Positions 40,645 to 50,106 of a stretch of 64,000 bases of DNA are shown here, piece by piece; position 1 is the first letter of the stretch; each line of letters begins with the position of its first letter. Location of the stretch: the NCBI RefSeq assembly GCF_022835695.1, contig NZ_BQUV01000002.1, positions 620,001-684,000 of the forward strand. The letters are read 5' to 3'. Under the pieces are notes generated by a model. That model saw only the letters and a program-made list of their open reading frames with translations. It was not told where the DNA came from and ran no database searches. Position numbers and translations under genes: made by a program. The stretch is from Bradyrhizobium sp. Ce-3 (GTDB taxonomy: Bacteria; Pseudomonadota; Alphaproteobacteria; Rhizobiales; Xanthobacteraceae).

Positions 40645-40674
40645 TTGACACCGCTGCCCGTTCGGCTGTATGGC
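40645..40674 (+). promoter_or_regulatory. Sigma-70-type promoter before an Arg-rich leader ORF
   Basis: TTGACA (40645-40650), 18 bases, TATGGC (40669-40674). The -35 is a perfect housekeeping consensus. The expected start at about 40680-40683 coincides with the ATG of the next small ORF, implying a leaderless message. Confidence 0.6.
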
Positions 40675-40682
40675 CCTGCGCC

Positions 40683-40772
40683 ATGAAGCTGAACCGGACC
40701 CACCGCCGCGCCATCAACCGTCGTCGCACCCGCGACGATGCTGGGCTGCGCCGTGTCCGACGCCATCGCTGA
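40683..40772 (+). CDS. Candidate Arg-rich leader peptide (29 residues)
   Basis: The ORF encodes 29 residues, 12 of them arginine, with runs of two to three Arg codons (HRRAINRRRTR, LRRVRRHR). It starts at or next to the predicted transcription start, has no ribosome binding site, and is followed by a terminator hairpin and then an acetylornithine aminotransferase gene. This is the layout of an amino-acid attenuator. GC-rich DNA makes Arg-rich ORFs by chance, so it could instead be a small RNA or a basic peptide. The call is inference. Confidence 0.5.
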   Translation: MKLNRTHRRAINRRRTRDDAGLRRVRRHR

Positions 40773-40803
40773 TTAGCTGACATCAGCCAAGGTTTTCGAG
40801 AAG

Positions 40804-40834
40804 GCCGCGCCCCCAAAGCGCGGCTTTCTTGCTT
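40804..40834 (+). terminator. Terminator hairpin between the leader ORF and argD
   Basis: GCCGCGC (40804-40810) pairs with GCGCGGC (40818-40824) around CCCCAAA, followed by TTTCTTGCTTTT. It lies 56 bp before the argD ATG and cannot serve the upstream minus-strand gene. A second small dyad, GCTGAT/ATCAGC, lies at 40768-40787. The leader holds a copy of the 5' arm (GCCGCGCC, 40705-40712) that could pair with the 3' arm and compete with the hairpin. Confidence 0.75.
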
Positions 40835-40879
40835 TTCGGCCTGCCCCTAATCCCCACACCGACCCCAGAGGAGATCGAT

Positions 40880-42076
<1,197 letters not shown>

Positions 42077-42089
42077 CGGCAACCGCGCC

Positions 42090-42210
42090 CGTCATTGCGA
42101 GCCACCCGGTCGGCGCGCAGCGCCGCCGGATGACAGGCTCCGCGAAGCAATCCATCCCTCCGCGTATCCGGGACGATGGATTGCTTCGTCGCTTCGCTCC
42201 TCGCAATGAC
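42090..42210. repeat. Palindromic intergenic repeat (GTCATTGCGAG type), copy 1
   Basis: The element begins CGTCATTGCGAG and ends with the exact complement CTCGCAATGAC. Inner arms GCGAAGCAATCCATC and GATGGATTGCTTCGTCGC pair too. The left arm is diverged (CCACCCGGTCGG) relative to copy 2 at 63187. It lies between convergent argD and quinone reductase genes and can fold as a long hairpin. Confidence 0.8.
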
Positions 42211-42218
42211 TGGAGCTT

Positions 42219-43193
42219 CTACGGCCGCAAGATCGCAGCGCCGGTCGTCGCCCTGCTCTCCAGATCGATATGCGCCTTGGCGACATCCTTCAGCGCATAG
42301 GCGTGGTTGATCGGCACGTGCAGCTTGCCGTTGATCACGGCGGCGAACAGCGTGTCGGCGCCTTCGAGCAATTCCTTGCGGGTGCCGACATAGTCGTTGA
42401 GCTTCGGCCGGGTCGCGAACAGCGAGCCGTGGTTGTTGAGCTCGGCGAGCGGGAACGGCGGCACCGGACCCGACGCGTTGCCGAACGAGACGAACAGGCC
42501 GCGCGGCCTGAGGCACGACAGCGAGCCCGGGAAGGTGGTCTTGCCGACGCCGTCATAGACAACGTCGCAGAGCTCGCCGCGGCTGATCTGCTTGACGCGT
42601 TCGACGAAGTTCTCCTCGTTGTAGAGGATGACGTGGTCGCAGCCATTGGCGAGCGCGAGGTCGGCCTTCGCCTGCGAGCCCACGGTGCCGATGACGTGCG
42701 CGCCGAGCGCGTGGGCCCACTGGCAGGCGAGCAATCCGATGCCGCCGGCCGCGGCATGGATCAGCACCCGATGGCCCGGCTCGACCTTGAAGGTCTTGTG
42801 CAGCAGGTACCAGACCGTGAGCCCCTTGAGCATCAGCACGGCGCCCTGCTCGTAGGTGATGTGGTCGGGCAGCTTGACGAGCTTGTCCGCCGGGATGACG
42901 CGCTCCGAGGCGTAGCCGCCGAGGTTGTAGTAGTAGGCGACGCGGTCGCCGGGATGGAAATTGGTCACCCCCGGACCGACCGCCAAAACCTCGCCCGCGG
43001 CCTCGTTGCCGGCGATGAACGGCAGGCCGGGCGCCTTGTAGAGGCCGGTGCGGAAATAGACGTCGATGAAGTTCAGCCCGACCGCGTGCTGGCGGATCCG
43101 GACCTCACCGTTCCCGGGCGGGCCGACCTCGACATCCTCGTAGGTCAGGACTTCCGGGCCCCCTACCTTGTGCACGCGCACAGCCTTGGTCAT
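42219..43193 (-). CDS. Quinone oxidoreductase (NADPH, MDR superfamily)
   Basis: The protein has 324 residues. The zinc-less medium-chain fold has an N-terminal GroES-like part (GPPGNGEVRIRQHAVGLNFIDVYFRTG) and a Rossmann part with AAAGGIGLLACQWAHALGA. The lack of the zinc-cysteine lobe and the VGLNFIDVY stretch match QOR, which reduces quinones by NADPH. GGGGAG precedes the ATG at 43191-43193. Upstream in-frame starts are not supported. The gene is monocistronic. Confidence 0.92.
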   Translation of the reverse strand: MTKAVRVHKVGGPEVLTYEDVEVGPPGNGEVRIRQHAVGLNFIDVYFRTGLYKAPGLPFIAGNEAAGEVLAVGPGVTNFHPGDRVAYYYNLGGYASERVIPADKLVKLPDHITYEQGAVLMLKGLTVWYLLHKTFKVEPGHRVLIHAAAGGIGLLACQWAHALGAHVIGTVGSQAKADLALANGCDHVILYNEENFVERVKQISRGELCDVVYDGVGKTTFPGSLSCLRPRGLFVSFGNASGPVPPFPLAELNNHGSLFATRPKLNDYVGTRKELLEGADTLFAAVINGKLHVPINHAYALKDVAKAHIDLESRATTGAAILRP

Positions 43194-43280
43194 GTCGTCG
43201 CTCCCCTCAAATTCACGCGTCCGGCGAGCGAATGCCATCGGCGCCGCCTTGTCAACCAAACCGCCCGGAACCGGGCCTAA

Positions 43281-43340
43281 AGTTGTTTGAGCATGATCTC
43301 TTCGGAAAACCGCTTCGCACTTTTCCGGATCATGCTCTAG
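43281..43340. repeat. Palindromic intergenic repeat (GAGCATGATC type)
   Basis: GAGCATGATC (43289-43298) and GATCATGCTC (43328-43337) are exact complements, and CGGAAAA and TTTTCCG pair inside. The sequence GTTGTTTGAGCATGATC...TTTTCCGGATCATGCTC is a common rhizobial intergenic element (from memory). It overlaps the terC stop and may serve as its terminator. Confidence 0.78.
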
Positions 43341-44062
43341 CGCACCGCCTTCTTGCGGTTGCGCTTGGCCAGCACGTTGAACATCTCGACCGCCACCGAG
43401 AAGACGATCGCGAAATAGATGTAGCCGCGCGGAATGTGGAAACTGAATCCGTCGGCCACCAGCGCCACGCCGATCAGCACCAGGAAGGCCAGCGCCAGCA
43501 TCTTGGTGGTCGGATGCTCCGCGACGAACCGCGCCACCGGTCCGGACGAGATGTACATGATGGCGCAGGCGATCACGACCGCCGCGATCATGATCTCGAT
43601 GTCCTGCGCCATGCCGATCGCGGTGATGATCGAGTCCAGCGAGAACACCAGGTCGATGATGATGATCTGCACGATCACCCAGAAGAACGCGCTGGTGCTC
43701 GGCTTGTCGTCGGGCTCGGCCTCGCGCGCCTCGACCTCGCCATGGATCTCGTGGGTCGCCTTGGCGATCAGGAACAGGCCGCCGCCGATCAGGATGATGT
43801 CGCGCCAGGACAGCGCGACGTCCTTGACGGTGATCACCGGCTGCGTCAGCCCGATCAGCCAGACCAGGATCGAGAGCAGCAGGATGCGGAACACCAGCGC
43901 GAGGAGCAGGCCGATCTGCCGCGCGCGGTTGGCCTGCGGTTGCGGGATCCGCGACACGATCACCGACAGGAAGATGACGTTGTCGATGCCGAGCACGATC
44001 TCGAGCGCAGTCAGGGTCAACAGCGCAGCCCAGGCTTCCGGGCTGGTGATCAATTGCATCAT
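43337..44062 (-). CDS. TerC-family integral membrane protein
   Basis: The 241-residue protein has seven or so helices. The family acidic motifs LEIVLGIDNVIFLSVI and DLVFSLDSIITAIGM are present, with Asp in the membrane. TerC proteins are linked to tellurite resistance and metal export, notably manganese loading of exported enzymes. Start ATG at 44060-44062 overlaps the stop of pcs by four bases (ATGA), so longer open frames into pcs are rejected. Confidence 0.92.
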   Translation of the reverse strand: MMQLITSPEAWAALLTLTALEIVLGIDNVIFLSVIVSRIPQPQANRARQIGLLLALVFRILLLSILVWLIGLTQPVITVKDVALSWRDIILIGGGLFLIAKATHEIHGEVEAREAEPDDKPSTSAFFWVIVQIIIIDLVFSLDSIITAIGMAQDIEIMIAAVVIACAIMYISSGPVARFVAEHPTTKMLALAFLVLIGVALVADGFSFHIPRGYIYFAIVFSVAVEMFNVLAKRNRKKAVR

Positions 44063-44787
44063 GCTCTGAAGGCTTTCATCCGGCGGATCAAGGTATCGCT
44101 GCCGACGATGTAGACGGCAATGGCGCACAGACCGAAGGTAATCGGGGCTCCGACCACGAAGTCGTTGGCGAGCGTGTAGGCGCCGAGCAGCGCCCAGGCG
44201 CCGAGCAGCCACAGCGTCAGCCAGCGCAGCCGCACCACGCGGAACGGGTGCAGCACATGGAACGGCGCGAAGGTCAGCACGATCAGGAGCGCCACCACGA
44301 CGGTCGACAGCACCGGCGGCAGATGCAGCAGGAACAGATAGAACGCCGCCGCATTCCACAGCGCCGGGAAGCCGCGGAAATGGTTGTCGTCGGCCTTCAT
44401 GCGGCGGTCGGCGAAATACAGCGCGCTCGAGACCACGATGCCGATGCCGAGGATCGGCGCCGCCAGCGGCAGCAGCATGCCGCTCGCGGTGATCGCGTAG
44501 GCCGGCACGAACACATAGGTGACGAAATCAACCACCAGATCGAGCACCTCGCCCGACCAGTTCGGCTGCAGCCGCACCACGTCGAGCCGCCGCGCCAGCG
44601 GGCCGTCGATCCCGTCGATGATCAGCGCGACCCCGAGCCAGGCGAACATGTTGGCCCAGTGCTCGCGCACCGCCTCCAGCATCGCCAGCAGCGCGACCCC
44701 GGCGCCGAGCGCCGTGAAAATATGAACGGAGAATGCGGCGGTCCGCATCCGTTCTGGCAACGCATCGGGCTGGCTCGAATGCTCCAT
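44059..44787 (-). CDS. pcs: Phosphatidylcholine synthase
   Basis: The 242-residue protein is a CDP-alcohol phosphatidyltransferase with about eight helices. The motif runs DGIDGPLARRLD, then GEVLDLVVDFVTYV, with the DG..AR........G...D...D spacing of the family. Length, DFVTYVFVPAY and the LRWLTLW end match Pcs, which condenses choline with CDP-diacylglycerol. This pathway matters for rhizobial symbiosis (established). ATG at 44785-44787 is chosen; a longer frame is unlikely. It is coupled to terC. Confidence 0.88.
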   Translation of the reverse strand: MEHSSQPDALPERMRTAAFSVHIFTALGAGVALLAMLEAVREHWANMFAWLGVALIIDGIDGPLARRLDVVRLQPNWSGEVLDLVVDFVTYVFVPAYAITASGMLLPLAAPILGIGIVVSSALYFADRRMKADDNHFRGFPALWNAAAFYLFLLHLPPVLSTVVVALLIVLTFAPFHVLHPFRVVRLRWLTLWLLGAWALLGAYTLANDFVVGAPITFGLCAIAVYIVGSDTLIRRMKAFRA

Positions 44788-44920
44788 CGGCCGAAGTGCT
44801 ATCAGGAATCGGCCCCCTTTGCATATGCGCTCTTGCGGCGTTCCGCCGCGCAAGGCGTTGGAAACTCTTGTTGGTTAGCGATGGCTTGAAAATCGGGCCA
44901 GGCATGTCAAATGTCCCGAT

Positions 44921-46105
44921 ATGACCGACAGCTCGCAGGATTATGACGTTCTCGTAATAGGCGGCGGTCCGGCCGGATTGACGGCCGCGATTGCCCTCGC
45001 CGATGCCGGCGCACGCACCGCGCTTTTGGCGCGTCGCGCGCCCTATGCCGACAACCGGACCACCGCGCTGCTCGGCGCCTCGACCGAGATCCTGGAACGG
45101 CTCGGCGTCTGGCAGCGCTGCAGCGACAAGGCCGCGGCGCTCAAGACCATGCGCCTGGTCGACGACACCGGGCGGCTGATCCGCGCGCCGGAGGTGCGGT
45201 TCACCTCCGACGAGATCGGCCGCGAGCAGTTCGGCTTCAACATCGACAACCGCGCGCTGGTCGCAGCACTCGAGGAGCGCGCCGGCGAAATGACCGCGCT
45301 GACCCGGTTCGACGACGAGGCCGCCTCGGTGCAGCCGGATGACGCGGGGGTCGCCGTGGTGACGCGGCAGGGCCAGTCGCTGCGGGCACGGCTCGTGGTC
45401 GGCGCCGACGGACGCAATTCATTGTCGCGCGAGGCCGCCGGCATCGAGGTGGTGAGCCGCGAACTCGGGCAATCCGCCCTCACCTTCAACATCACCCACA
45501 GCCGGCCGCATCAGAACATCTCGACCGAGTTTCACACCGAGCACGGCCCCTGCGTGTTCGTGCCGCTGAGCGGCAATCGTAGCAGCGTGGTCTGGGTCGC
45601 CGCACCCAAGGAGGCCGAACGGTTGAAGGCGCTCGGCGACGAGGAATTGTCCGTCGCGGCGGAGCGGCAGTCGCATTCGATCCTCGGGCGCGTCGAGGTC
45701 CAGGGCGGGCGTCACGTGTTTCCGCTGGCGATCGAGCGGCCGCGGCAGTTTGCGAAAGACCGGGTCGCGCTGGTCGGCGAATCCGCCCATGTGCTGCCGC
45801 CGATCGGCGCGCAGGGGCTCAACATGGGGCTGCGCGATGCCGCCGACATCGCCGAGATCGTGGGCCAGGCGATCGGCCGCGGCGAGGATCCCGGTGCGCC
45901 AAACGTGCTGGCGCGCTACCAGGCGGCGCGGCGGCCCGATGTCGCCAGCCGGACCTGGGCGATCGACATCGCCAACCGGTCGCTGCTCAGCGATTTCCTC
46001 GGCGTGCAGACCGCGCGCGCCGCGGGCCTGCATCTGCTCGGTGCATTCGGCCCGCTACGGCGGTTGGCAATGCGCGAGGGCCTCGCGCCGTCCTGGCGGC
46101 GATAA
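44921..46105 (+). CDS. UbiH/UbiF/COQ6-family FAD monooxygenase
   Basis: The protein has 394 residues. FAD motifs are VLVIGGGPAGLTAAIALADAG (start), the DG motif VGADGRNS (about 163-170), and GD-type GESAHVLPPIGAQGLNMGLRDA (about 283-304). Family members hydroxylate the ubiquinone ring; which position is not evident. The start ATG at 44921 is 133 bp from pcs, divergent from it. It ends at a palindromic repeat, then a convergent AEC transporter. Confidence 0.88.
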   Translation: MTDSSQDYDVLVIGGGPAGLTAAIALADAGARTALLARRAPYADNRTTALLGASTEILERLGVWQRCSDKAAALKTMRLVDDTGRLIRAPEVRFTSDEIGREQFGFNIDNRALVAALEERAGEMTALTRFDDEAASVQPDDAGVAVVTRQGQSLRARLVVGADGRNSLSREAAGIEVVSRELGQSALTFNITHSRPHQNISTEFHTEHGPCVFVPLSGNRSSVVWVAAPKEAERLKALGDEELSVAAERQSHSILGRVEVQGGRHVFPLAIERPRQFAKDRVALVGESAHVLPPIGAQGLNMGLRDAADIAEIVGQAIGRGEDPGAPNVLARYQAARRPDVASRTWAIDIANRSLLSDFLGVQTARAAGLHLLGAFGPLRRLAMREGLAPSWRR

Positions 46106-46157
46106 AGCGTTTTCGAGCGAAGTGGCCACCGGTTCGCGTTAAGAAAACGCGTCAAAT
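46104..46157. repeat. Palindromic intergenic repeat (GCGTTTTCGAGCGAAGTGG type)
   Basis: AAGCGTTTTCGAGCGAAGTGG and ACCGGTTCGCGTTAAGAAAACGCG carry complementary GCGTTTTC/GAAAACGC arms and matching CGAAC/GTTCG-like parts. It is a frequent rhizobial spacer element (from memory). It overlaps the hydroxylase stop by two bases and is shared with the convergent AEC gene. Confidence 0.7.
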
Positions 46158-46171
46158 AAGAACCACTCGTC

Positions 46172-47125
46172 TCAGGGGAACACCAGCCGTCCGCTCTGGA
46201 TGAACCACATCACGCTGGTCAGCGTGACAACAGAGGCGAAGGTGCCGATCAGGACTGCGACCGACGCCGGCTCGATCCAGGTGTCGTTCTGCCGCGCGAT
46301 CACGAACACGTTGAGCGCCGGCGGCAGCGAGGCCATCAGCACCGCGGTCGCGGCCCAGGGCTGCGCGAACGGGCCGAACAGCAGCATCAGGCCGAACGCC
46401 AGCAGCGGATGGATCAGCAGCTTGATCGCCACCACACCCGGCACCTCCCACGGCACCCGCTCGAACGGCCGCAGCGCCACGGTGATGCCGAGCACGAACA
46501 ATGCCGTCGGTGCGGCGGCGTTCTCCAGGAACTGGATGGTACGGTCGAGTGCCACCGGGATCGGGATGTGAAACGCGGCGACCAGCGCCCCGAACACCGC
46601 CGACATGATCAGCGGGTTCTGCACGATCTGCCGCAGCACCACGCCGAGCGCGTGCAGCAGCGAGGGATGGTCGCGGTCGGTGAGCTCGATCAGGAGCGGC
46701 ACGATCGAGAACAGGAAGATGCTGTCGCAGCAGAAGATCAGCGCGGTCGGCGCCGCCGCCTTGCTGCCGAGCACGGCGAGCGCCAACCCAGGGCCCATGT
46801 AGCCGATATTGCCGTAGGCGCCGGACAGGCCGGCCAGCGTCGCCTCGCGCAGCGTGAGGCGGCCGATCAGCTTGCCCGCGACCATCGCGAGGAAGAACGC
46901 GGTCACGGTGCCGAGCGTGGTGGCGATCAGGAACGGCGGGTTGTTCAGCTCGGCGAACGGCGTCTTGGACATGATCCCGAACAGCAGCGCCGGCAACGAA
47001 ACGTAAAGCAGGAAGAAATTCATCCAGGCCAGCCCGCTCTCGGGCAAACCCTTGGCTTTTCCGCACGCGTAGCCAATGAAGATCAAGCCGAAATACGGCA
47101 ACGCCAGATTGAGGATATCGATCAT
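46172..47125 (-). CDS. AEC-family transporter
   Basis: The 317-residue protein has ten predicted helices in two halves of the auxin efflux carrier (bile acid/arsenite-like) fold. GNIGYMGPGLAL (about 110-121) and an LPPALNVFVIARQN segment near the end are family landmarks. Malonate and auxin-like acids are known substrates of relatives; the substrate is not known here. It is divergent from hspQ. Confidence 0.88.
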   Translation of the reverse strand: MIDILNLALPYFGLIFIGYACGKAKGLPESGLAWMNFFLLYVSLPALLFGIMSKTPFAELNNPPFLIATTLGTVTAFFLAMVAGKLIGRLTLREATLAGLSGAYGNIGYMGPGLALAVLGSKAAAPTALIFCCDSIFLFSIVPLLIELTDRDHPSLLHALGVVLRQIVQNPLIMSAVFGALVAAFHIPIPVALDRTIQFLENAAAPTALFVLGITVALRPFERVPWEVPGVVAIKLLIHPLLAFGLMLLFGPFAQPWAATAVLMASLPPALNVFVIARQNDTWIEPASVAVLIGTFASVVTLTSVMWFIQSGRLVFP

Positions 47126-47246
47126 TCTGAAAGTAGTTTCTCGGCCGGATTTCGGGGCGTTTTTGCAGGGCTGGAATCGGTAAACCGGAGGTTAATTCGC
47201 AGCTTAGCCCCTAGCATCGGCCACAATGTTGGTCTATCGACGAACC

Positions 47247-47579
47247 ATGATCAAAGCGCGTACCGCCAAATTCCAGATCGGGCAGATCGTCCGTCACCGG
47301 GTGTTCTCCTTCCGGGGCGTGATTTTTGATATCGACCCCGAGTTCAACAACACCGAGGAATGGTGGCTGTCGATCCCCGAGGACATGCGGCCGCACAAGG
47401 ACCAGCCGTTCTACCATCTGCTCGCGGAAAACTCGGAGACCGAGTACGTCGCCTATGTCTCGGAGCAGAACCTGCTGCCCGACGAATCCGGCGAGCCGAT
47501 CCGGCATTCCCAGGTGGCGGAAATCTTCATCAAGGACAAGTCGGGCGGCTACCGTCCGCGCAATCCGTCGCTGAACTGA
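47247..47579 (+). CDS. hspQ: Heat shock protein HspQ
   Basis: The protein has 110 residues. AKFQIGQIVRHR and FSFRGVIFDIDPEFNNTEEWW are family core, with HKDQPFYHLL and YVSEQNLLPD following. HspQ is a heat-induced hemimethylated-DNA-binding-fold protein and Lon specificity enhancer. Start ATG at 47247 is chosen because the conserved MIKARTAKF start is used; an upstream ATG would add seven residues. Confidence 0.93.
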   Translation: MIKARTAKFQIGQIVRHRVFSFRGVIFDIDPEFNNTEEWWLSIPEDMRPHKDQPFYHLLAENSETEYVAYVSEQNLLPDESGEPIRHSQVAEIFIKDKSGGYRPRNPSLN

Positions 47580-47634
47580 CGCGCGGCTCCGGCCTGCAGG
47601 TGCCACGGCGTTCGCGCCGGCGCGTCCCATCCGT

Positions 47635-48915
47635 TCACACGCCATCACGCCTGGCCAACGCAACCGCGATCGCCCAGACCACAAAACCCGCCAGCGCCAG
47701 CCCCGCGCCGACGAGGCCGGTCGACGTCCAGCCATAGCCGGCCGCAACCGCCATGCCGCCGAGCCATGGGCCGAGCGCATTGGCGACGTTGAAGGCGGAG
47801 TGGTTGAGCGCCGCGGCGAGGCTCTGCGCCTCGCCTGCGACATCCATCAGCCGGGTCTGCAGCACGGTGGCGAGCGCGCCGCCGAGCCCGATCAGGAACA
47901 CGTCGGCGCTCAGCGTCCAGACATTCATCGCCGCCAGCGGATACAGCGCCAGCGTCGCCGCCGACCACAGCAGCAGCCCGCCGGCGGTTGCCATCAGCGC
48001 GCGGTCGGCGAAGCGCGGCACGATGATGTTGCCAGCGGTAAGGCCGGCGCCGAAGATACATAGCGTCACCGGCACCAGAGCGGGCGATGTCTGCGTCACC
48101 GCCAGCATGGTCGAGGCGAGATAGGTGTAGACCGAGAACAACCCGCCGAAGCCGATGGCACCGATCGCCAGCGTCAGCCAGACATGCTTGCGCCCGAGCG
48201 CCGACAATTCGCGCAGCGGGCTCGCATTGCTGTTGGCGACATCGCGCGGGGCGAAGATCAGCACCAGGATCGCGGTCAGCAGCGCGAGACCGGCCACGAT
48301 CGCGAAGGCCCAGCGCCAGCCGATCGCCTGCCCCACCCCGTTGGCGAGCGGCACGCCGATCGTCGTCGCGATGGTGAGGCCGAGCAGCACGCGGCCGACC
48401 GCCGCCGTGCGCTTGTCGACCGGCACCAGCGAGGCCGCGACCAGCATGGCGATGCCGAAATAGGCGCCATGCGGCAGCCCGGCGAGGAAGCGCAGCGCCA
48501 GCATGGTGTGATAGTCGGGCGCGAGCCCCGAGAGGCCGTTCATCAGCGCGAAGAAACCCATCAGCGCGATCAAGAGCGTCCGCCGCGTCATGCGCGCCGA
48601 CAGCACCGCGATCACCGGCGCGCCGACCACGACGCCGAGCGCGTAGGCGGAGATGGCGTGGCCGGCCTGCGGCTCGCTGATGTGCAAATCGTGGGCGAAG
48701 AACGGCAGCAGGCTCATGGTGGCGAATTCGGCGATGCCGATCGCGAAGCCGCCCATCGCCAGCGCCAGATGAACGATGCCGGGATGAAAGCTGGCCGGGA
48801 CGTTGTCCTGGTTGACGCGGAGACCCGCATCGACCGCAGCAGCGCCGCTCACCGGTTCCGAAGGCCGGGAGCGGGACAGCTGTTCCCGCCGCTGCGTGCT
48901 GACTTGCTGGGACAT
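47635..48915 (-). CDS. MFS transporter (AraJ/drug-efflux type)
   Basis: The 426-residue protein has about twelve helices with an N-terminal extension of 50 polar residues (STQRREQLSRSRPSE). Motif A-like SARMTRRTLLIAL, motif C-like GVPLANGVGQAIGWRW and GLPHGAYFGIA place it in the DHA1 efflux subgroup. The ATG at 48913-48915 is chosen; an open frame 65 codons longer is low quality. The exported compound is unknown. It is convergent with hspQ. Confidence 0.87.
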   Translation of the reverse strand: MSQQVSTQRREQLSRSRPSEPVSGAAAVDAGLRVNQDNVPASFHPGIVHLALAMGGFAIGIAEFATMSLLPFFAHDLHISEPQAGHAISAYALGVVVGAPVIAVLSARMTRRTLLIALMGFFALMNGLSGLAPDYHTMLALRFLAGLPHGAYFGIAMLVAASLVPVDKRTAAVGRVLLGLTIATTIGVPLANGVGQAIGWRWAFAIVAGLALLTAILVLIFAPRDVANSNASPLRELSALGRKHVWLTLAIGAIGFGGLFSVYTYLASTMLAVTQTSPALVPVTLCIFGAGLTAGNIIVPRFADRALMATAGGLLLWSAATLALYPLAAMNVWTLSADVFLIGLGGALATVLQTRLMDVAGEAQSLAAALNHSAFNVANALGPWLGGMAVAAGYGWTSTGLVGAGLALAGFVVWAIAVALARRDGV

Positions 48916-49269
48916 TGCGCGACTTTCAACGACTGCGAACGGCGGCCAGAGTTCGGAGAACCACGCGCGCACCCGCGCATCGAAGGCGCGCGCTGCGCGC
49001 TTTCGTCTGGCCTCCCGTGACGGATTTATGATTGTGCCTCGGCGCCGGACTTGTCCGGACAAAGCAACGACGATGCGGCTTGGCGCGATCGATTTGCCCT
49101 CAGCGACCATCGCACACGATGCGGTCGATCACCAGCGCGGCAGGCTGCCATCAGCCAGTCGGTTTCGCATGACAAAAAAGGCGCCCTTGCGGGCGCCTTT
49201 TGATTTGCGATTGATTTGCGACGATCTCGCGTTCTCGTGAACGCTTGATCGAAAGCCTACATCGAAGCT
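48916..49269. other. 354-bp gap: MFS promoter region and IalB terminator
   Basis: The left part must hold the MFS promoter (no clear -35/-10 seen). The right part holds the intrinsic terminator at 49174-49201 for the IalB gene. The minus-strand reading frame in 48916-49110 is an in-frame extension of the MFS gene, of Arg-rich composition, judged non-coding. No other element is apparent. Confidence 0.5.
49174..49201 (-). terminator. Intrinsic terminator after the IalB gene
   Basis: AAAGGCGCCC and GGGCGCCTTT pair around TTGC with A- and T-runs on both sides, 69 bp after the IalB stop. Confidence 0.88.
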
Positions 49270-50106
49270 TTACTTGGCCGCCGGGTTGGCCGGAGCCGCT
49301 GGAGCTGCACCACCACCGGCGCCTTCCAGCTTCTTGCGCTGCTCTTCGGCGCGCTTCTGCAACTCTTCCTGCAGCTTCTTCGAGTTCTCCTCGAACACCT
49401 TCGGATCGGTCGGCGGGCCGTCATAGGCCTTGGCGAATTCGGTGTTGAGCGGCAGCGGCAAGGTCAGCGGCGCGCCGTTGGAATTGATCGCCTGGACCAC
49501 GAGGTTCTGGCCCTTCTTCATGTTGGCGATCAGCTCGGGGGTTGCTTCATAGTCGGACATGCAGCCGTTCTGGAAGCAGATCACATAGGGCGCCTGCTGC
49601 GGCGGGTTGCCGTCGACGATGATGCGGGTGCCGTGAACGAGCTGCATGCCGAGCGGCAGCGTGACACGCAGGATCTTCTTCGGCTCGCCTTCCGGCTCGA
49701 TGATCACGGCGGCGATGACGGGCTGGCCCGATTCGATGCGGCCGTCCTTGCCGGTGAAGCAAACCTGCTTGGCGTTGGCTTCCTGACCCTTCAGGCAGAA
49801 CTTGGTCCAGGGCGCGTAGATGAGCTGGATCTGCTGATCCTGGGGCGGCTGCTGGCCGGCCGCGGCGGCTGGCGCCTGGCCTGCGGCGGCCGGGGCCTGG
49901 GCGGCGGGCGCCTGGGCTGCCGGAGCCTTCGGAGCTGCCTTGGGTGCCGCCTTGGGCGCAGCCTTCGGTGCCGCGGGCGCCGGCGCTGCCGGCTGCTGGG
50001 CCTGCGCGGCAGGAACCAGGAGCGCTGCAGAGAATGCCGTCGCCGCCATCAGGGCAACAATTCGCCCATGCGGCCGGACCGGGGCGGCCAAGATACGGAA
50101 ATTCAT
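49270..50106 (-). CDS. Invasion-associated locus B (IalB) family protein
   Basis: The 278-residue protein has a signal peptide (about 1-36, cut after AQA), then an Ala/Pro linker with KAAPKAAPKAAPK repeats (about 45-90). The IalB domain (about 93-235) has two Cys pairs, WTKFCLKG/KQVCFTG and VICFQNGCMSD. A C-terminal amphipathic coil (EELQKRAEEQRKKLE) and Ala-rich end follow. It belongs to the envelope proteins linked to host contact in Bartonella and common in rhizobia; the role is unproven. ATG at 50104-50106 has AAAGGG upstream. Confidence 0.88.
   Translation of the reverse strand: MNFRILAAPVRPHGRIVALMAATAFSAALLVPAAQAQQPAAPAPAAPKAAPKAAPKAAPKAPAAQAPAAQAPAAAGQAPAAAAGQQPPQDQQIQLIYAPWTKFCLKGQEANAKQVCFTGKDGRIESGQPVIAAVIIEPEGEPKKILRVTLPLGMQLVHGTRIIVDGNPPQQAPYVICFQNGCMSDYEATPELIANMKKGQNLVVQAINSNGAPLTLPLPLNTEFAKAYDGPPTDPKVFEENSKKLQEELQKRAEEQRKKLEGAGGGAAPAAPANPAAK

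Noticed and set aside
44063-44359. N-terminal extension of TerC
   Set aside because: It reads through pcs in another frame and lacks TerC similarity; the ATGA overlap gives a better start.
48916-49110. 65-residue N-terminal extension of the MFS protein
   Set aside because: Arg/Ala-rich, no helix, and it precedes a clean ATG with normal protein length.
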